DNA of 64,000 nucleotides from Gracilaria domingensis (GCA_022539475.1 VCMS01000120.1:228043-292042); one strand, 5' to 3'; positions 1-10,539 are shown, numbered from the stretch's first letter. Numbers and translations: made by a program. The notes: a model not told the origin generated them from the sequence alone.

Positions 1-415
1 GCAGGCTTTCGCGAGTCAGCCTCCTTAAGCGGGGCCGTCCAACCCTGGAGGTGCCGGTCCTTCGACAGGATGCCAGTGATCCCAACGGTGGGTTCCCTCC
101 ATGATGGGCTGTGGTAAGCTCTGCGACCAACGCACTCCGCAATAGCTACAGGTACAACTTCTCCTTAGAATAAAATCGACTTCGATATCAGTTCCTTCAT
201 AACCGGATTACGGTTCAATGCCTTTGGCGCACCATCGTTCCAATACGGTTCTCCATTACGCGAGTAGCTTCACGACATGTCCACATGGACCGTTAGACGG
301 TGTTCGCTTCTTTCCGATAAATCGGCGTCCGTTAGACGGAAATCTTCTTTCTTCTTTCATCCCTTCGATACTTCCTTCCGGAGGAACAACCCAAACTTCT
401 TGGTAATACCATCAA
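1..415. other. Gene-free flank, possible 3' part or LTR of Gypsy element 1
   Basis: No credible gene is seen. The stretch lies downstream of the chromodomain end of the minus-strand Gypsy element, so it should be its 3' untranslated region or LTR. A short direct repeat, CCGTTAGACGG, occurs twice near 290 and 330. The matching second LTR was not found in the window, so the LTR assignment is an inference. Confidence 0.3.
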
Positions 416-467
416 TTATTCTCCCACAAGTGGACCCGTCGGTTCACCTCGCGGCACAGTAGTACTG

Positions 468-701
468 TCACCGTACCTGGGCTGCGTCCGAGTTTGAAGG
501 TGGCGGTAAGCGCTTGCGCCGGTAGTAGGCGAGGACCTTCGATCGAGGCAGATGTTCGATCGGCTCGAAAGTGTCCTCCTCAGGGGAGTATCCGTACCAA
601 CGGACTTGGTATTCAGTCTCCCCATCGGGGTTCACGACGTGACTCACGATGCGTTCGATAACGAATTCTTGTGGGAACACTTCCCGTTCGCGGGACTCCA
701 T
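468..701 (-). CDS. Chromodomain tail of Gypsy integrase
   Basis: The 77-residue frame contains a compact chromodomain. It runs from about residue 12 (FVIERIVSH) through a YQVRWYGY strand to an aromatic EEDTFEPIEHL helix start, matching the Y/W-rich cage architecture of the family (xVxKIL...YLVKWKGY...TWEP). In chromoviruses this domain sits at the integrase C-terminus and is thought to tether the pre-integration complex to modified histones. It is separated from the integrase core by about 0.7 kb of open but unrecognised sequence (around 800-1357) and several stops, so it is not translated with the integrase in this copy without frameshifting. Confidence 0.8.
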   Translation of the reverse strand: MESREREVFPQEFVIERIVSHVVNPDGETEYQVRWYGYSPEEDTFEPIEHLPRSKVLAYYRRKRLPPPSNSDAAQVR

Positions 702-1417
702 GGCGTATGGGTCACTCCTGCTGACGCAGTTTCACCTGGAGAGGTTCTGTATCTGCCTAAAATCACGCAGGTGAAGCTTTCCAAGCGTTGGAGACGGGCT
801 TACTTCCGCGGTTTTCCACGCATGCCGCTGTGGCGGCCGTACTGTAACTCGCGTCCTATGCGTCCTATCCTCGAGCTGGAGAGGTAGTTGCAAAGCTCTC
901 GAACAGACGAGTCCAACGGTATCACGTTATTCGACGAGAGTCGGGAGACCGACAAACGGTAGTACTTCCGGTTGACGAATCTCCCGGCCTTCACGGGGAT
1001 AACCGTTTCGGTGACGGAGGTGCGTACGGCACTCCCTTGGCAGGGCGGCGGTTCACCCGGTCCACGGGGCTTGTGCCAAGAGCTTTGATGGGCTCTACGC
1101 CACAGATTGGCAACCACGACAATCGTACGCGTGCCATGCTCGGCCATCCGTTCGCGAAAGGTCGCCGACCGCTCATTAGGGCTTTCCACGTTGTAACGTG
1201 CGTCGCGTGGCACGCGCCTGGTTCTGTCATGCTCCGTGTCACGGAGATTGCACTTCTTGCAGTGGTGGCGGAGTTCCAAGTCTCCACGCGCGATGTGGTT
1301 CACACTGTAGAGTGTCTGCTTCCAAGAAAGCGTTAAAAGTCCCACAAGGGAATCCATAATGAGTGGTAATACTCAGCGCAGCTCGTTCACGAGGCTTTCC
1401 CTTTCAGGGTTGCAATG

Positions 1418-3094
1418 CTATTTATCCGCGTGCAGCGGCTGGTCCCGATCAGCGGAAACTGTCTTCACAGTTCGACTGTCATTCTCAACGCGATTACGCG
1501 ACTTCGAGCGGTTAGCAATCCCATGATGGGTAGCTGCTTCTGCGGCGACGTTCCGCCCCTCGCGGGCACGTTCCGTGGTAACAGAGGCCGATACGGCGGA
1601 GTCCTCACGGTTGGGGTGCGACAAGGCAACTGTGCGACTAGATTCTCCCACGGGAGCGACTGGATTGTCAGTGTGGATCACATTTCCCGTGGTTGGGGAA
1701 CCGGGCGACACCGGAGCGTCAACGCCATTCGCAGCAGCTGCGGTATCCTCTACCTCCTTAGGTGGCGCCACGGGCTCCATCAGGAGATGGGGTGGGGGGG
1801 TTACTCTTGTAAATACTCGTGCAGAGTCGTTGGAAGTCGTCCAAGTAGTAGGAAGTTCAGTTCTGTGGTCAGAAGTACCTACTGTAGGTAGATCAATTAA
1901 TCCTCGATCCCGGTGCGGAAGAATCGCCGGGCGTGACGGTAGTGTAGCGGCTGTTGATGGTTCTGCCTCCTGTTGAGGATCCCCTGATTGGGTATTGGTT
2001 GAGGTGGGCCGGGTTGCGGTGGGTGGCGTCGGGGCGGGCACAACGCGGTCACGCGAGATTCGTTCATGACGTCCGTCAATGTCGAGTACGACGGTATCCG
2101 GATTGACGGAAATGACTCGATATGGTCCATCAGCGATGGGGGAGAGCTTATGTCTCTTTTCTTTGTCAGGATTATAATACTCCTTCCGAAGGAAGACAAA
2201 GCTGTTGGGCTCTACCACCACTGGTGTACCGCGAATTCGGCGATCGAAATTACGCTTGTACGTAAGCTGTGCCTTTTCCATGGCCTTCCGGGCTACCGGT
2301 ACCATCTTGGTTAACCAATTTTTCCAGGTGTCCTTGTACATCCGTGGTGACGGGAAAGACGCTAGCGTCGGTTGTGATTCGATTGCTACCGGTGGCGGTA
2401 TCCTCGAAAGAACGAGTTCAAACGGCAAAAGCTTGGTTACCCGATGCACCTGGGTGTTATACGCGTACGTAATAGCGTCGGTGTACAAGTACCAATCCTT
2501 TGGGTGATCCGCAACATAGGATCGTAATGCGTTAAGCATTGTACGATTAAATCGTTCTACGTGCCAATTACACTGGGGATGATAGGTTGTTGTAAACAAA
2601 TACTTGACATCCAAGATACGGCATACGTCCATAAAGAACTTTGACGCAAACTGCGAGCCATTGTCTGAAAGCAGATTAACGGGTGGCCCGTAAGTGAAAA
2701 CCCAATGCGTCACAAATGCTTGTGCAACTGCTGCTGCAGTGATCCGCGTCAACGGAACCGTTCGCATTAGCTTCGAAAACCTGTCCGTGATAACCAGGAG
2801 GTACCTGTGACCGCGTGCGGTTCGAATTAATTCGCCCAGAATGTCGATAGCGACGAAGTCCAAAGGAGCCCGGGCTGGGAACAGCGTCATCGACTTAGAA
2901 TTTTGTCGGAGTTTGACGTTGTTCTTGGCCCATTCCGTGCATGAACGGCGTACTGCGTAGCAGTCGAATGCTATAGCTGGCCAATAAAAGTCTCTTCGGA
3001 GAGTTAGATACAACGTCCTGCCACCAGGGTGTCCCCCAATCTTTGCATAGTGGGACATATGGAGAACCCTGCATTGTAGGGAGTGTGGAACCAC
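1418..3094 (-). CDS. Integrase of Gypsy element 1
   Basis: The 558-residue frame starts inside the integrase zinc domain. Histidines in HMSH are followed by paired cysteines (DCYAVRRSC), giving the HHCC pattern. The catalytic core follows with the three acidic residues in context: AIDILG, LLSDNGSQF and HVERFNR (the D,D-35-E triad). A GPY/F-like region and a long low-complexity Thr/Pro/Ser-rich tail of about 250 residues follow. The core triad is intact, so this is the best preserved enzymatic domain of the element. It lies directly downstream of RNase H in transcription order. The tail resembles the one preserved in the derivative near 28.1-28.7 kb. Confidence 0.88.
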   Translation of the reverse strand: MVPHSLQCRVLHMSHYAKIGGHPGGRTLYLTLRRDFYWPAIAFDCYAVRRSCTEWAKNNVKLRQNSKSMTLFPARAPLDFVAIDILGELIRTARGHRYLLVITDRFSKLMRTVPLTRITAAAVAQAFVTHWVFTYGPPVNLLSDNGSQFASKFFMDVCRILDVKYLFTTTYHPQCNWHVERFNRTMLNALRSYVADHPKDWYLYTDAITYAYNTQVHRVTKLLPFELVLSRIPPPVAIESQPTLASFPSPRMYKDTWKNWLTKMVPVARKAMEKAQLTYKRNFDRRIRGTPVVVEPNSFVFLRKEYYNPDKEKRHKLSPIADGPYRVISVNPDTVVLDIDGRHERISRDRVVPAPTPPTATRPTSTNTQSGDPQQEAEPSTAATLPSRPAILPHRDRGLIDLPTVGTSDHRTELPTTWTTSNDSARVFTRVTPPPHLLMEPVAPPKEVEDTAAAANGVDAPVSPGSPTTGNVIHTDNPVAPVGESSRTVALSHPNREDSAVSASVTTERAREGRNVAAEAATHHGIANRSKSRNRVENDSRTVKTVSADRDQPLHADK

Positions 3095-3222
3095 AATTTG
3101 AGGACGTGGCCCAACAATCCTAACAAGGAATTCCTGATCGTTGGTTAGAAAGGGTATCTTGAATCCCCCGTTGAGTCGGGCCCTTATCTGAGTACAGAAA
3201 GGATCCCCGTGTTGTTCACGTA

Positions 3223-4065
3223 TTACCTCTTCAGCGGTAATGGGGTCAATGAGCCAGGCGGTGGCTCGGCCGTTTCAGCGGCGAGAATATCGTCACAGAC
3301 GTCATCCGTAATTTCGGAGTCTTCCTCCCAGTCCTCCACCAAGAAGCATGGTATGTCGTCGTCGTCAACAGGTTCTGCTTCTCCAGACGTTCCTAAGCGG
3401 GAAAGCGCATCAGCCTGCATATTCAGGGTGCCCCGTTTGTACCGGACATCAAAATCAAATTCCGATAGACGGAGACGCCAACGCATAAGGCGACCCGATG
3501 GCTCGGTTATCTCCATAAGCCAGCGGAGAGCCGAATGATCGGTATGTACCTGAAAATGGGTTCCCATGAGATAGGGTTTTAAGGTAGACAGCGCCCAAAC
3601 GACGGCGTGACACTCTTTCTCAGAGACTGGGTAATTACGCTCATGCACGTTCAATGAACGAGACCAGTATCCAACTGAACGTCTCTCGCCTTCCTTCGAG
3701 ACTAGAAACAATGCACACCCTACTTGGTGGTCACTGGAATCAGTATCAACTTCATATGGAAACCCTGGAGTGTGCAACGCCAACATTGTCGGGGACGTAA
3801 CAGCGTCGATTAACGACGAAAAGGCGGATGCTTCCGCATCGCCGAATGGTTCCAGTGTAACTGGCTGTCCTTTCCTGAGGAGGGAGTTGAGAGGAGCTGC
3901 AGCATCAGCGAAATTCGGGACGAACCGACGGTAAACATTACACAAACCGAGAAATGATCGGAGTTCCGTTTGAGTTGTTGGATGTTTCGCTTCTTTCAGC
4001 GACTTCACCCTTACCTCGTCGACCGAGAGTTTCCTTGGGCGGATAATGTGGCCCAGATATTTCAC
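3223..4065 (-). CDS. RT thumb / RNase H domain of Gypsy element 1
   Basis: The frame opens with the conserved RT-thumb region (KYLGHII, then FLGLCNVYRRFVPNFA). It continues into a Ty3-type RNase H, with the DTDSSDHQVGCAL first strand, NYPVSEKECHAVVWAL and the TDHSALRWL strand. The ADALSR motif that normally closes RNase H is present (MQADALSRLG). RNase H degrades the RNA strand during reverse transcription. The frame is separated from the RT palm by a frame change near 4065-4090, consistent with decay. Confidence 0.85.
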   Translation of the reverse strand: MKYLGHIIRPRKLSVDEVRVKSLKEAKHPTTQTELRSFLGLCNVYRRFVPNFADAAAPLNSLLRKGQPVTLEPFGDAEASAFSSLIDAVTSPTMLALHTPGFPYEVDTDSSDHQVGCALFLVSKEGERRSVGYWSRSLNVHERNYPVSEKECHAVVWALSTLKPYLMGTHFQVHTDHSALRWLMEITEPSGRLMRWRLRLSEFDFDVRYKRGTLNMQADALSRLGTSGEAEPVDDDDIPCFLVEDWEEDSEITDDVCDDILAAETAEPPPGSLTPLPLKR

Positions 4066-4089
4066 CGAGTCGATAAAGAATTCGCATTT

Positions 4090-5081
4090 CTAGAGCTTCA
4101 AGGTAACACCTGCGTCACGCAGAACCTGCATCACTTCCCTCACATGGGACATATGTTCATTCATACTGTTGGAAAATACGACAATGTTGTCCAAGTACAC
4201 AAGACAAGTCTTCCACTTGAATTTGGCCAACAGAATGTCAATCGCGCGCTGAGACATAGCGGGAGCATTCGTTAGCCCGAAGGGCATCCGTTTGAGACGG
4301 TACAGTCCTTGGTGACATACAAACGGGGTCTTGTCGCGATCTTCCTTACGAATTGGAACCTGCCAGTAACCCCAATGGCGTCAAGGGCGGTAAATACTCT
4401 GACGCTTCTCAGCGAGTCGATGTACTCATCTATCCGTGGAATCGGATACATGTCTTCGACGGTAACGGCGTTGAGTCGGCTGTAATCGATGCAAAAACGC
4501 CACGATCTATCCGACTTCGGAACAAGTACAACGGGCGATGCCCATGACGACTGAGCTGGCTCAATTACGTGGCCTCGTAGCATCCTCTCGACTTGAGACT
4601 TTTCTTCTTGCCCCGCTTTCGGGCCTGCCCGATACGGGTGTTGCGCGACTGGGCGAGTATCAGGGATCAGATCAATACGGTGCTCCGTAATTCCAATTGT
4701 TCCAAGGTAACCGTCCCACATGAGAGTAAATTCTCTGAGCCTGTCTCGCAACTTCTCGCAATGAGACGCTCGGACATGGTCAAGATTCAACTTCTCTAAT
4801 TCCTCAACAGGATTCGTCTGTTCTATGCCAGGGGGTAGCGCTGAATTAACCGGAATGAACGGTCGTTCGTGACCCGAACCAACTAGATTCACCTCTTTAG
4901 TAGCGACTGCTTCCGGTACGGCCGAGTTTCCATTTCTGGAGGAATCCAACAAAACGGAGTTTCCAGGACGCACCTCCCCCTCCTTAGCTTCGGGCACACC
5001 GAGGACCTCGGACGTTGGGATTCTCGTCTGTACGAGCGCCTTCGGATGCGGCAGGACCGAACCCAGTACCTGGTGTTTCAC
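4090..5081 (-). pseudogene. Reverse transcriptase of Gypsy element 1, frameshifted, YLDN active site
   Basis: Two overlapping frames carry the RT. The upstream part (5081-4272) has the fingers and palm start (VERMLRGHVIEPAQSSWASPVVLVPK, RFCIDYSRLN, FTALDA). It then goes out of frame. The downstream part (4287-4090) resumes with the MPFGLTNAP motif and the catalytic loop. That loop reads VYLDN where active Ty3/Gypsy RTs have a Y-x-D-D loop, so a metal-binding aspartate is replaced. With the frameshift, this copy cannot encode active RT. Confidence 0.85.
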
Positions 5082-5183
5082 TAGCCACTGAGTGTTTTTG
5101 CCAAAGTTGGCAACCAGTACCCGGAAAGGTTGATCGGGCTCGATAGAAACAACACCATTAGCTAAAGCGAGCTGTCGCTGATC

Positions 5184-5969
5184 CTATAACGATGAAGACG
5201 GTTGAACTAGTCGAATTACATGTTGTTTCGAGACGCACTGCACACATACCTGGGATTCCGGCGGGATTGAAACGGATTTCGCTATGCGAAGCTTTGTTGA
5301 TTTCGGGTCCACGTCTGGAACCTCCTGAGCCATAGGTAGTGGAACGCGCTTCCGGATTGCGCGCCTCAACGGCTTCCGAACAATCGGAATGGTTGTACCG
5401 TCTTCCATTTCCACAGTTTTCGCCCTCGGGCGTATCGCTTCGACAAAGCGGTCGCAAAAATCACAACCGAGTATAACCGGTGCAGCGAGTGAATCGCAGA
5501 CAACAAATTCAAGTTTCACCACGTAGGTGCCAAGTCTCACTGTGAGAGTTAAGTAACCAACCGTGCGCAACGGGTTATTGTTCGCGTCAGCGATATCCAA
5601 GCCTGGACCATAGCGAACGAATTCGCGAAGTGCCGGGGGCACTAACGAAGAGTGTATGAAATTGGGCGCAGCGCCCGTGTCTAACACAGACAGTTGACGA
5701 ACCATAAACTGGTGTGATAAGCCGAGATCGGCGTAAACCTTATAATTTCTCTTGTCCATCACAAGGACTCTATCCGGGTTACGGAAATTTCGAGACCGTA
5801 CCCACGGACGACGGAGAACCGTTAAAAGCTCTGAGTCCACGTCAGATTGATCCATCTTCCTCGTAAGGATCTTCCTCGCAAGGAAAGTGACCTGGGAGCG
5901 AAGCGGCGGCGCCTCGGGAGTCTCCGATTTCGGCTCAGGAGACGGCCCTCCCGCAGGGGGAATTCCCAA
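5184..5969 (-). CDS. Aspartic protease region of Gypsy element 1
   Basis: The frame contains a retropepsin-like domain. Its active-site motif is LDTGAAPNF, and the downstream hydrophobic APVILGCDF strand corresponds to the conserved ILG flap-side motif. It cleaves the Gag-Pol polyprotein in the family. The frame is -1 relative to gag and stays open across the gag stop codon, as expected for frameshift expression. The same domain with strong similarity occurs in the derivative at 26369-27850 (LDTGSGPNF, PAPIILGRDF). Relative to that derivative, this copy has lost a short stretch around 5184 before the RT. Confidence 0.82.
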   Translation of the reverse strand: MGIPPAGGPSPEPKSETPEAPPLRSQVTFLARKILTRKMDQSDVDSELLTVLRRPWVRSRNFRNPDRVLVMDKRNYKVYADLGLSHQFMVRQLSVLDTGAAPNFIHSSLVPPALREFVRYGPGLDIADANNNPLRTVGYLTLTVRLGTYVVKLEFVVCDSLAAPVILGCDFCDRFVEAIRPRAKTVEMEDGTTIPIVRKPLRRAIRKRVPLPMAQEVPDVDPKSTKLRIAKSVSIPPESQVCVQCVSKQHVIRLVQPSSSL

Positions 5970-5971
5970 GT

Positions 5972-7163
5972 TTAGTTTTTCTCGGCGGGGTTGGCCGGCG
6001 ACGGAAAACTCTGCTCCGAGTGGGAAACAGAATTCCCGGGTTCGGGGTTGGTCACAGTTACCTGTTCAGCCTGGTTCCGAGGTTGCTCAGCTCGAACGTT
6101 CTGTTCTGTAACAGGATTGCCAAACTTGGCCCTTTGCTCTTCAGAATTCTTACTCGGAACACGAGCACGGTCAGCTCGTGACAAGGACTCATACCACCCG
6201 ATAATTTTCGGTAACTCCAGAGCGGGCAACATGCACACAGGTGCAATATGACCGGGTCGGTAACAAATATGACAGATGGTCGTCACCGACTTATCGAAAG
6301 ATCGATTACCATCTGGTCGTCGTTGCGGCTGCGCATTCACCCATTCTGGGCGTGAGAAACGGCTGCCGTTGGTCGCATAAGCGAGTGGAGCGGCCTGTAC
6401 CCGTGTTCCTCTCATATAGAGTGCGGGGTCACCTTTCGAGGTCGGAGTCGACGACGACGGAATGTCAGAAGACCCGTACGAATCCAGAGCACTTCCAACG
6501 AAGTGGACGTTATCTAGATCCGGGTTCACGGAGTTTCCACGTTCCAAGGAAAGAGATGGAGATGACTCGTTGACGAACAACGCCCTTGCGCGACGGGGTT
6601 TCGGCGGGCGCCGAGCACGGAGGACTTCGCCTTCAGCCTGGGCGTACTGGACCAATTCCAGATACGTAATCCTACGTTTCTCTTCGCGATATCGCGCCAC
6701 CAAAGCCTTTATAGAAGGGTCCAACCCATCCACGAACATTTTGCATCTCTTTTGAGCGGAGTACACATTTCTACAGCGATGAAACGCTTTGTTCAACCAA
6801 GTTGAGTAAACCATTTCGGTCTCTTTAGTGTTCTGTTTAGTATCTTGCAGAGCGAGCGTTACGTTGTGAATCGCGTTTTTTGTTGAATACGACCTCAGGA
6901 GGTATTAGACCGCTTCCGGCCAACAATTGAAATTTCCTTCAGATGCACAGGAAGACCCTCGGACCGATTTAAACTGATTTTCAGCCATTTCTGACAGAAA
7001 ATAGGGTAAAGCGAGAAACGATTGCATCTCGTTCATACCGAGAATGTCGGCTTCCTGCACAAAGCGAGCCAGGAAGTCCAGTACCATAATTGGATCTTCG
7101 CCATCGAATTTCTTCCCTAACGAGACATTGTTGCAGCTTGTCGTCTACGTCAGTAACGTGCAT
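5972..7163 (-). pseudogene. Gag of Gypsy element 1
   Basis: Minus-strand frames give a capsid-like region (FLARFVQEADILG, FLALPYFLSEMAENQF) near 6905-7087, followed by a stop at about 6905. They continue with WLNKAFHRC and a basic region, and end in a nucleocapsid zinc knuckle CHICYRPGHIAPVC, which fits C-x2-C-x4-H-x4-C. Gag packages the RNA into virus-like particles. The internal stop makes this copy broken. The gag stop at 5972 is followed without a gap by the protease in the -1 frame. Confidence 0.75.
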
Positions 7164-7866
7164 ACCGAAATGCTGGAGTGCTTGTTGAGCTCCTCGTCAT
7201 CGACGTGTCCACTACGAACAACATGCCCAACCCCTGTCAGACGTGTTTAGCAAACTTGTTGAATTTAAATAATTTTCAAAGGTACGTATAATTTCTTAAA
7301 TTCTCAAACACCTGTACGGGGTGGACAGGTAATCGTTTCGTTCGTCTGAGTGTCACAAATCGTGTTGTTCTTGGCTCGTCTATGCATCGTTGGACGGCGA
7401 TCAAAATCAGAGCACTGCACTCGCCATCCGATCCCCTTCATCAAGCCATTCCCAAGAACATTCGATCCCCGTTGCACTTTAGCTGGCAAGAGACAAAACT
7501 TTATGTGCATCAGCATTCTACCTGACCGGCATAATCCTGGTCAACACGTATTCCGTTTTCGTGTCAACAAATGACTCGTACCTTCAACATGTTTGAACAG
7601 ATGATGCGTTTCTGTCTTCGACAATTCAATGCCCTGATTGTCGATTGCTTCACTAAACCCCAGCGAAAAAAACTTCTCTCTCACTGCCTTACCTCCCTGT
7701 GCTCCGTTGGGACCTTCCAGGTAATCAAGTGTTCGCACCTCACAGCGAGATATTCATACTGAGCATCACAAAGATAAATAAGATTGGAACTCGTCATAAT
7801 CGACGAACATGTTGTTCTCAGAAACACTTCTGACACTCTCTCTTCTGATTATGCATCTGCGTTTGC
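7164..7866. other. Intergenic stretch without recognisable genes
   Basis: Only short overlapping frames on both strands occur here, with no domain or signal motif. The left part should hold the 5' leader or LTR of the minus-strand Gypsy element. The right part is the upstream region of the secreted-protein gene. Confidence 0.4.
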
Positions 7867-7873
7867 TATAAAA
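7867..7873 (+). promoter_or_regulatory. TATA-box-like element upstream of the secreted-protein gene
   Basis: TATAAAA lies about 90 bases upstream of the chosen ATG at 7964, a spacing that allows a short 5' leader. The assignment rests on motif and position only. Confidence 0.4.
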
Positions 7874-7963
7874 CGCAAGTCTCAACTCGCTCTCACCCTC
7901 AGCACACTGATCGTCCTACCCCTTCTGATCCCACACGCCGTTCTTCAGCATTCGTATCTCAAC

Positions 7964-8515
7964 ATGATGCAAAAAATCTTCAGTTCTCTTCTTTTGGCAT
8001 GCGCCGTCGCAGCTTCCCAATGCCCACCCAACCTACCATTTCCATCAGCAGTGGTTGGTCGCTCGGAATCATGGGACATCTATTGCGGCCCTTTTTCAAC
8101 CAGCTCCATTTCAGTCACTGACACCGAAATTCGCTTCAGGCCCAAGCACCTCATTGGTGCCTACTGTTACCAGGAGTACATATTCCGACCCGGAAGGTGG
8201 GCACCGTTGTTAATCGAACTTCCGTCTCTTGAGCTTCCTCAAGACGCTGATCAAGGGTATTGTGAAAGAGAGCAGGCCAGACGAAAGACTCTGTCAAGAG
8301 TTCAAGGGCCTACGAAGGACAACTTTATCACTGCACTCAATACTACGATTGATGGGCTGTATTTTCTTCGCGATAACGCATGTGTCGAAAGACATTATCC
8401 TGGAAATTTTGAGCTGTACACTAGAGAGTATTTGCACGGATGGATTGAGGCGCCCATTACGTATCTCATCAGTGTGGCATACAACTACGGCTTGTGTTTG
8501 GACCCATCGAACTGA
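7964..8515 (+). CDS. Small secreted cysteine-containing protein, unknown function
   Basis: The ATG at 7964 is chosen because it starts a clear signal peptide (MMQKIFSSLLLACAVAASQC). The same frame extends upstream to 7784 but only with a TTG. The mature part is about 165 residues, with scattered cysteines that could form disulphides, an NTT sequon and many aromatic residues. No known domain was recognised. The protein is probably exported or extracellular. A TATA-like box sits upstream. It is the first host gene to the right of the Gypsy remnant and shows no frameshift. Confidence 0.6.
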   Translation: MMQKIFSSLLLACAVAASQCPPNLPFPSAVVGRSESWDIYCGPFSTSSISVTDTEIRFRPKHLIGAYCYQEYIFRPGRWAPLLIELPSLELPQDADQGYCEREQARRKTLSRVQGPTKDNFITALNTTIDGLYFLRDNACVERHYPGNFELYTREYLHGWIEAPITYLISVAYNYGLCLDPSN

Positions 8516-8695
8516 TTTGCGATTATGATACTTTGTTGCTCGATTTCTCAGAGATGTGTCCCCACCTGTTTGTCTGCTGTTCAATATGCTCAAGCACGAA
8601 AATGAAAACTCTCTTTAAGAGATAGTTTATCTAATCATCCCGACCAATGCCCACAACCGTTGTCACCATGATCATGTCCGCTCCACCAGCCAGTA

Positions 8696-9268
8696 CTATC
8701 CTACATCGAGGTTGAACGTTGCTTCCTCCCCACTTCCAACCACGGAACGCAGATAAACATTTCTTAAATTCAATCCACGTCTCTTCGCTTCCCCCAAACC
8801 CATATGCATGACATCAGGCATTTTTAGTTTAGCATCCTTTGTCCTTACAATGAATGAAGTTGCATGGCAATTGGGGTCATTCATTTCCAGCATAAACTTT
8901 CGTTCCCTCAGCTGCTTGAAAGAAATTTCAATCGCCCTCGCATTCATATATAGAGACCATCGCAAATTTTCCAACTGGTTTAAGCCTCGATGGAAATTTA
9001 TAAATGGTAAGGTATACATATCTATTTCTGGGCTTCTTTCGAAGGAGTCTGAGTTCTCAAAACAGAACAGAAGGCGTCCTTCGTATTCAACTTCTTCTGC
9101 GAAGTAGAACATGGAACTTTGATAATTCCAAGCCGGGAAGATGATATGAGAGTTCATTGCTCTTTTGGTATATGGTACTTTGAGAACTAAGAGCTCAGTG
9201 ACTGTCAGACTGTATCTCACAAAGCCTTTATTTTTGTCAGAGCTAAGAATAGCTTGCAATCTGAGCAT
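8696..9268 (-). CDS. Hypothetical protein, 190 aa
   Basis: An intact ATG-initiated frame with balanced composition and no low complexity. It has no signal peptide, membrane segment or domain that I recognise. It converges on the secreted-protein gene and stands back-to-back with the frame starting at 9598. Length and composition support a real gene, but no functional statement is possible. Confidence 0.45.
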   Translation of the reverse strand: MLRLQAILSSDKNKGFVRYSLTVTELLVLKVPYTKRAMNSHIIFPAWNYQSSMFYFAEEVEYEGRLLFCFENSDSFERSPEIDMYTLPFINFHRGLNQLENLRWSLYMNARAIEISFKQLRERKFMLEMNDPNCHATSFIVRTKDAKLKMPDVMHMGLGEAKRRGLNLRNVYLRSVVGSGEEATFNLDVG

Positions 9269-9597
9269 TATTTGTTCTTTCCGACAATTCTTGTCTAGAA
9301 AATACGGCTATTCCATAGATCTGACTTGGGATTTATGAAAATTTAGTTTCGAAAATCAACAAAAATGTCAATTCAAAAATTTTGAAGAAAGAAATTAAAA
9401 TCGGGAAATATGATATACAACTTCCATAAAATTTGAGAAACAGCCCCAAACACGAAATTGATATTTTTCCTTACTTTTTCTTTCAATACTATGATCTTCA
9501 AACATCGAACCGAAGGTCATGAAAGTCATATAAAATTGAACAGACCAGAACCATTCGGCAGCGTTTTATGATTTGAACTGCTGTGAACCACATAAAA

Positions 9598-10350
9598 ATG
9601 TTGCATTGTTTATTACGAATTGCTCTGGTACGAAATGAAACATATATGGAATGTGTAAAGCGCAGGTATTTCTTTAAAGAAGACAATTCTTTAGAAATTA
9701 GGTACTCCCAACTTGACTTCTTCAACGGAATCATGAGCAATCTTAGAGGAGTATTTAATCCCTCTCTTCTTATCCATCTCCCTTCTTCAGATTTCTTCGC
9801 TTTTATCGAGAACTACAATGAAGTTCTAGTAGAACTGCATGGAAGAAATTATGGAACGCCCTACGACAGCAGTTGCATATCCTATATACACAATCTGCGT
9901 TGGATCAAGAAGGCTACCTTCCTTCAGGCCTTGTACTACGTTTACATTATGACTCAAGACTCTAACTTTCGATATAGTTTTGGTACCACGACGGCAAGTT
10001 TTTACTTCACAGTCAGTCTTTCCTTGTCTCTGAAAGAATTAGAACCCGAGAACAGGAACAGGTCCGCTCAACAACTTGCTCTTTTCTCCCAGATTCCAAA
10101 GGAAGCGATTCGAGCAAGTGAGCGTGAAGTACAAAACATTTTGGATGGCTTTCGAATGCCGAGTGATAGGGTTTTGAGCGAGTTCGCGTCAAAAATAGTA
10201 ATTGAGACGTGCGATGAAGCGAGTAATCCGAATTGGAGGGGAAGCAGTCGTATCTATGCGGTTCGCGATACGCTACTTGCTCACTTTTATCCGGAGAAAA
10301 CTTCTCCGAACGAGAGTGAGACCAGTTTCTCTGGGCCTCTAGAGCAATAG
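9598..10350 (+). CDS. Hypothetical protein, about 250 aa
   Basis: The ATG at 9598 is taken as start. The frame extends a few codons further to a GTG at 9583. The product is soluble-looking, with a charged C-terminal third ending in a Ser/Glu-rich tail. No domain is recognised. It is divergent from the 190-aa gene to its left, with an AT-rich spacer between them. The alternate-strand frame at 10013-10405 is treated as a shadow. Confidence 0.45.
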   Translation: MLHCLLRIALVRNETYMECVKRRYFFKEDNSLEIRYSQLDFFNGIMSNLRGVFNPSLLIHLPSSDFFAFIENYNEVLVELHGRNYGTPYDSSCISYIHNLRWIKKATFLQALYYVYIMTQDSNFRYSFGTTTASFYFTVSLSLSLKELEPENRNRSAQQLALFSQIPKEAIRASEREVQNILDGFRMPSDRVLSEFASKIVIETCDEASNPNWRGSSRIYAVRDTLLAHFYPEKTSPNESETSFSGPLEQ

Positions 10351-10539
10351 ATACGTAGGCAGTTTTCGTTTTCGAGTTGTTGTCGTCGTTTCTCGTGGTG
10401 GTCATTTGATGATAAAAATGTTGATATTAGCTTAAATCCGATACATTATTGCTTCTCTGCAAACCTCTTCGGCGCAGGTATTTTGTAACAATATGGATGG
10501 TGAATGAAGTCTGGGCTTCCGAGATGGAGGGGAAGGCCG

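Larger units (their letters stand above)
416..7163 (-). mobile_element. Ty3/Gypsy chromovirus (element 1), decayed
   Basis: Read on the minus strand, the segment gives, in order, gag with a CCHC zinc knuckle, an aspartic protease, reverse transcriptase, RNase H, an HHCC/DDE integrase and a chromodomain. This is the canonical Ty3/Gypsy chromovirus order, in which integration is often steered to marked chromatin by the chromodomain. Several frameshifts and stops separate the domains and the RT active site is altered, so this copy is not autonomous. The LTRs were not identified, and the boundaries given are simply the outermost recognisable coding parts. The same family is represented by the deletion derivative at 25456-28679. 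Confidence 0.9.

Noticed and set aside
800-1357. 185-codon minus-strand frame with HHCKKC, considered as a zinc finger
   Set aside because: Lies in the linker between integrase and chromodomain. A single C-x2-C near histidines is not enough to call a domain.
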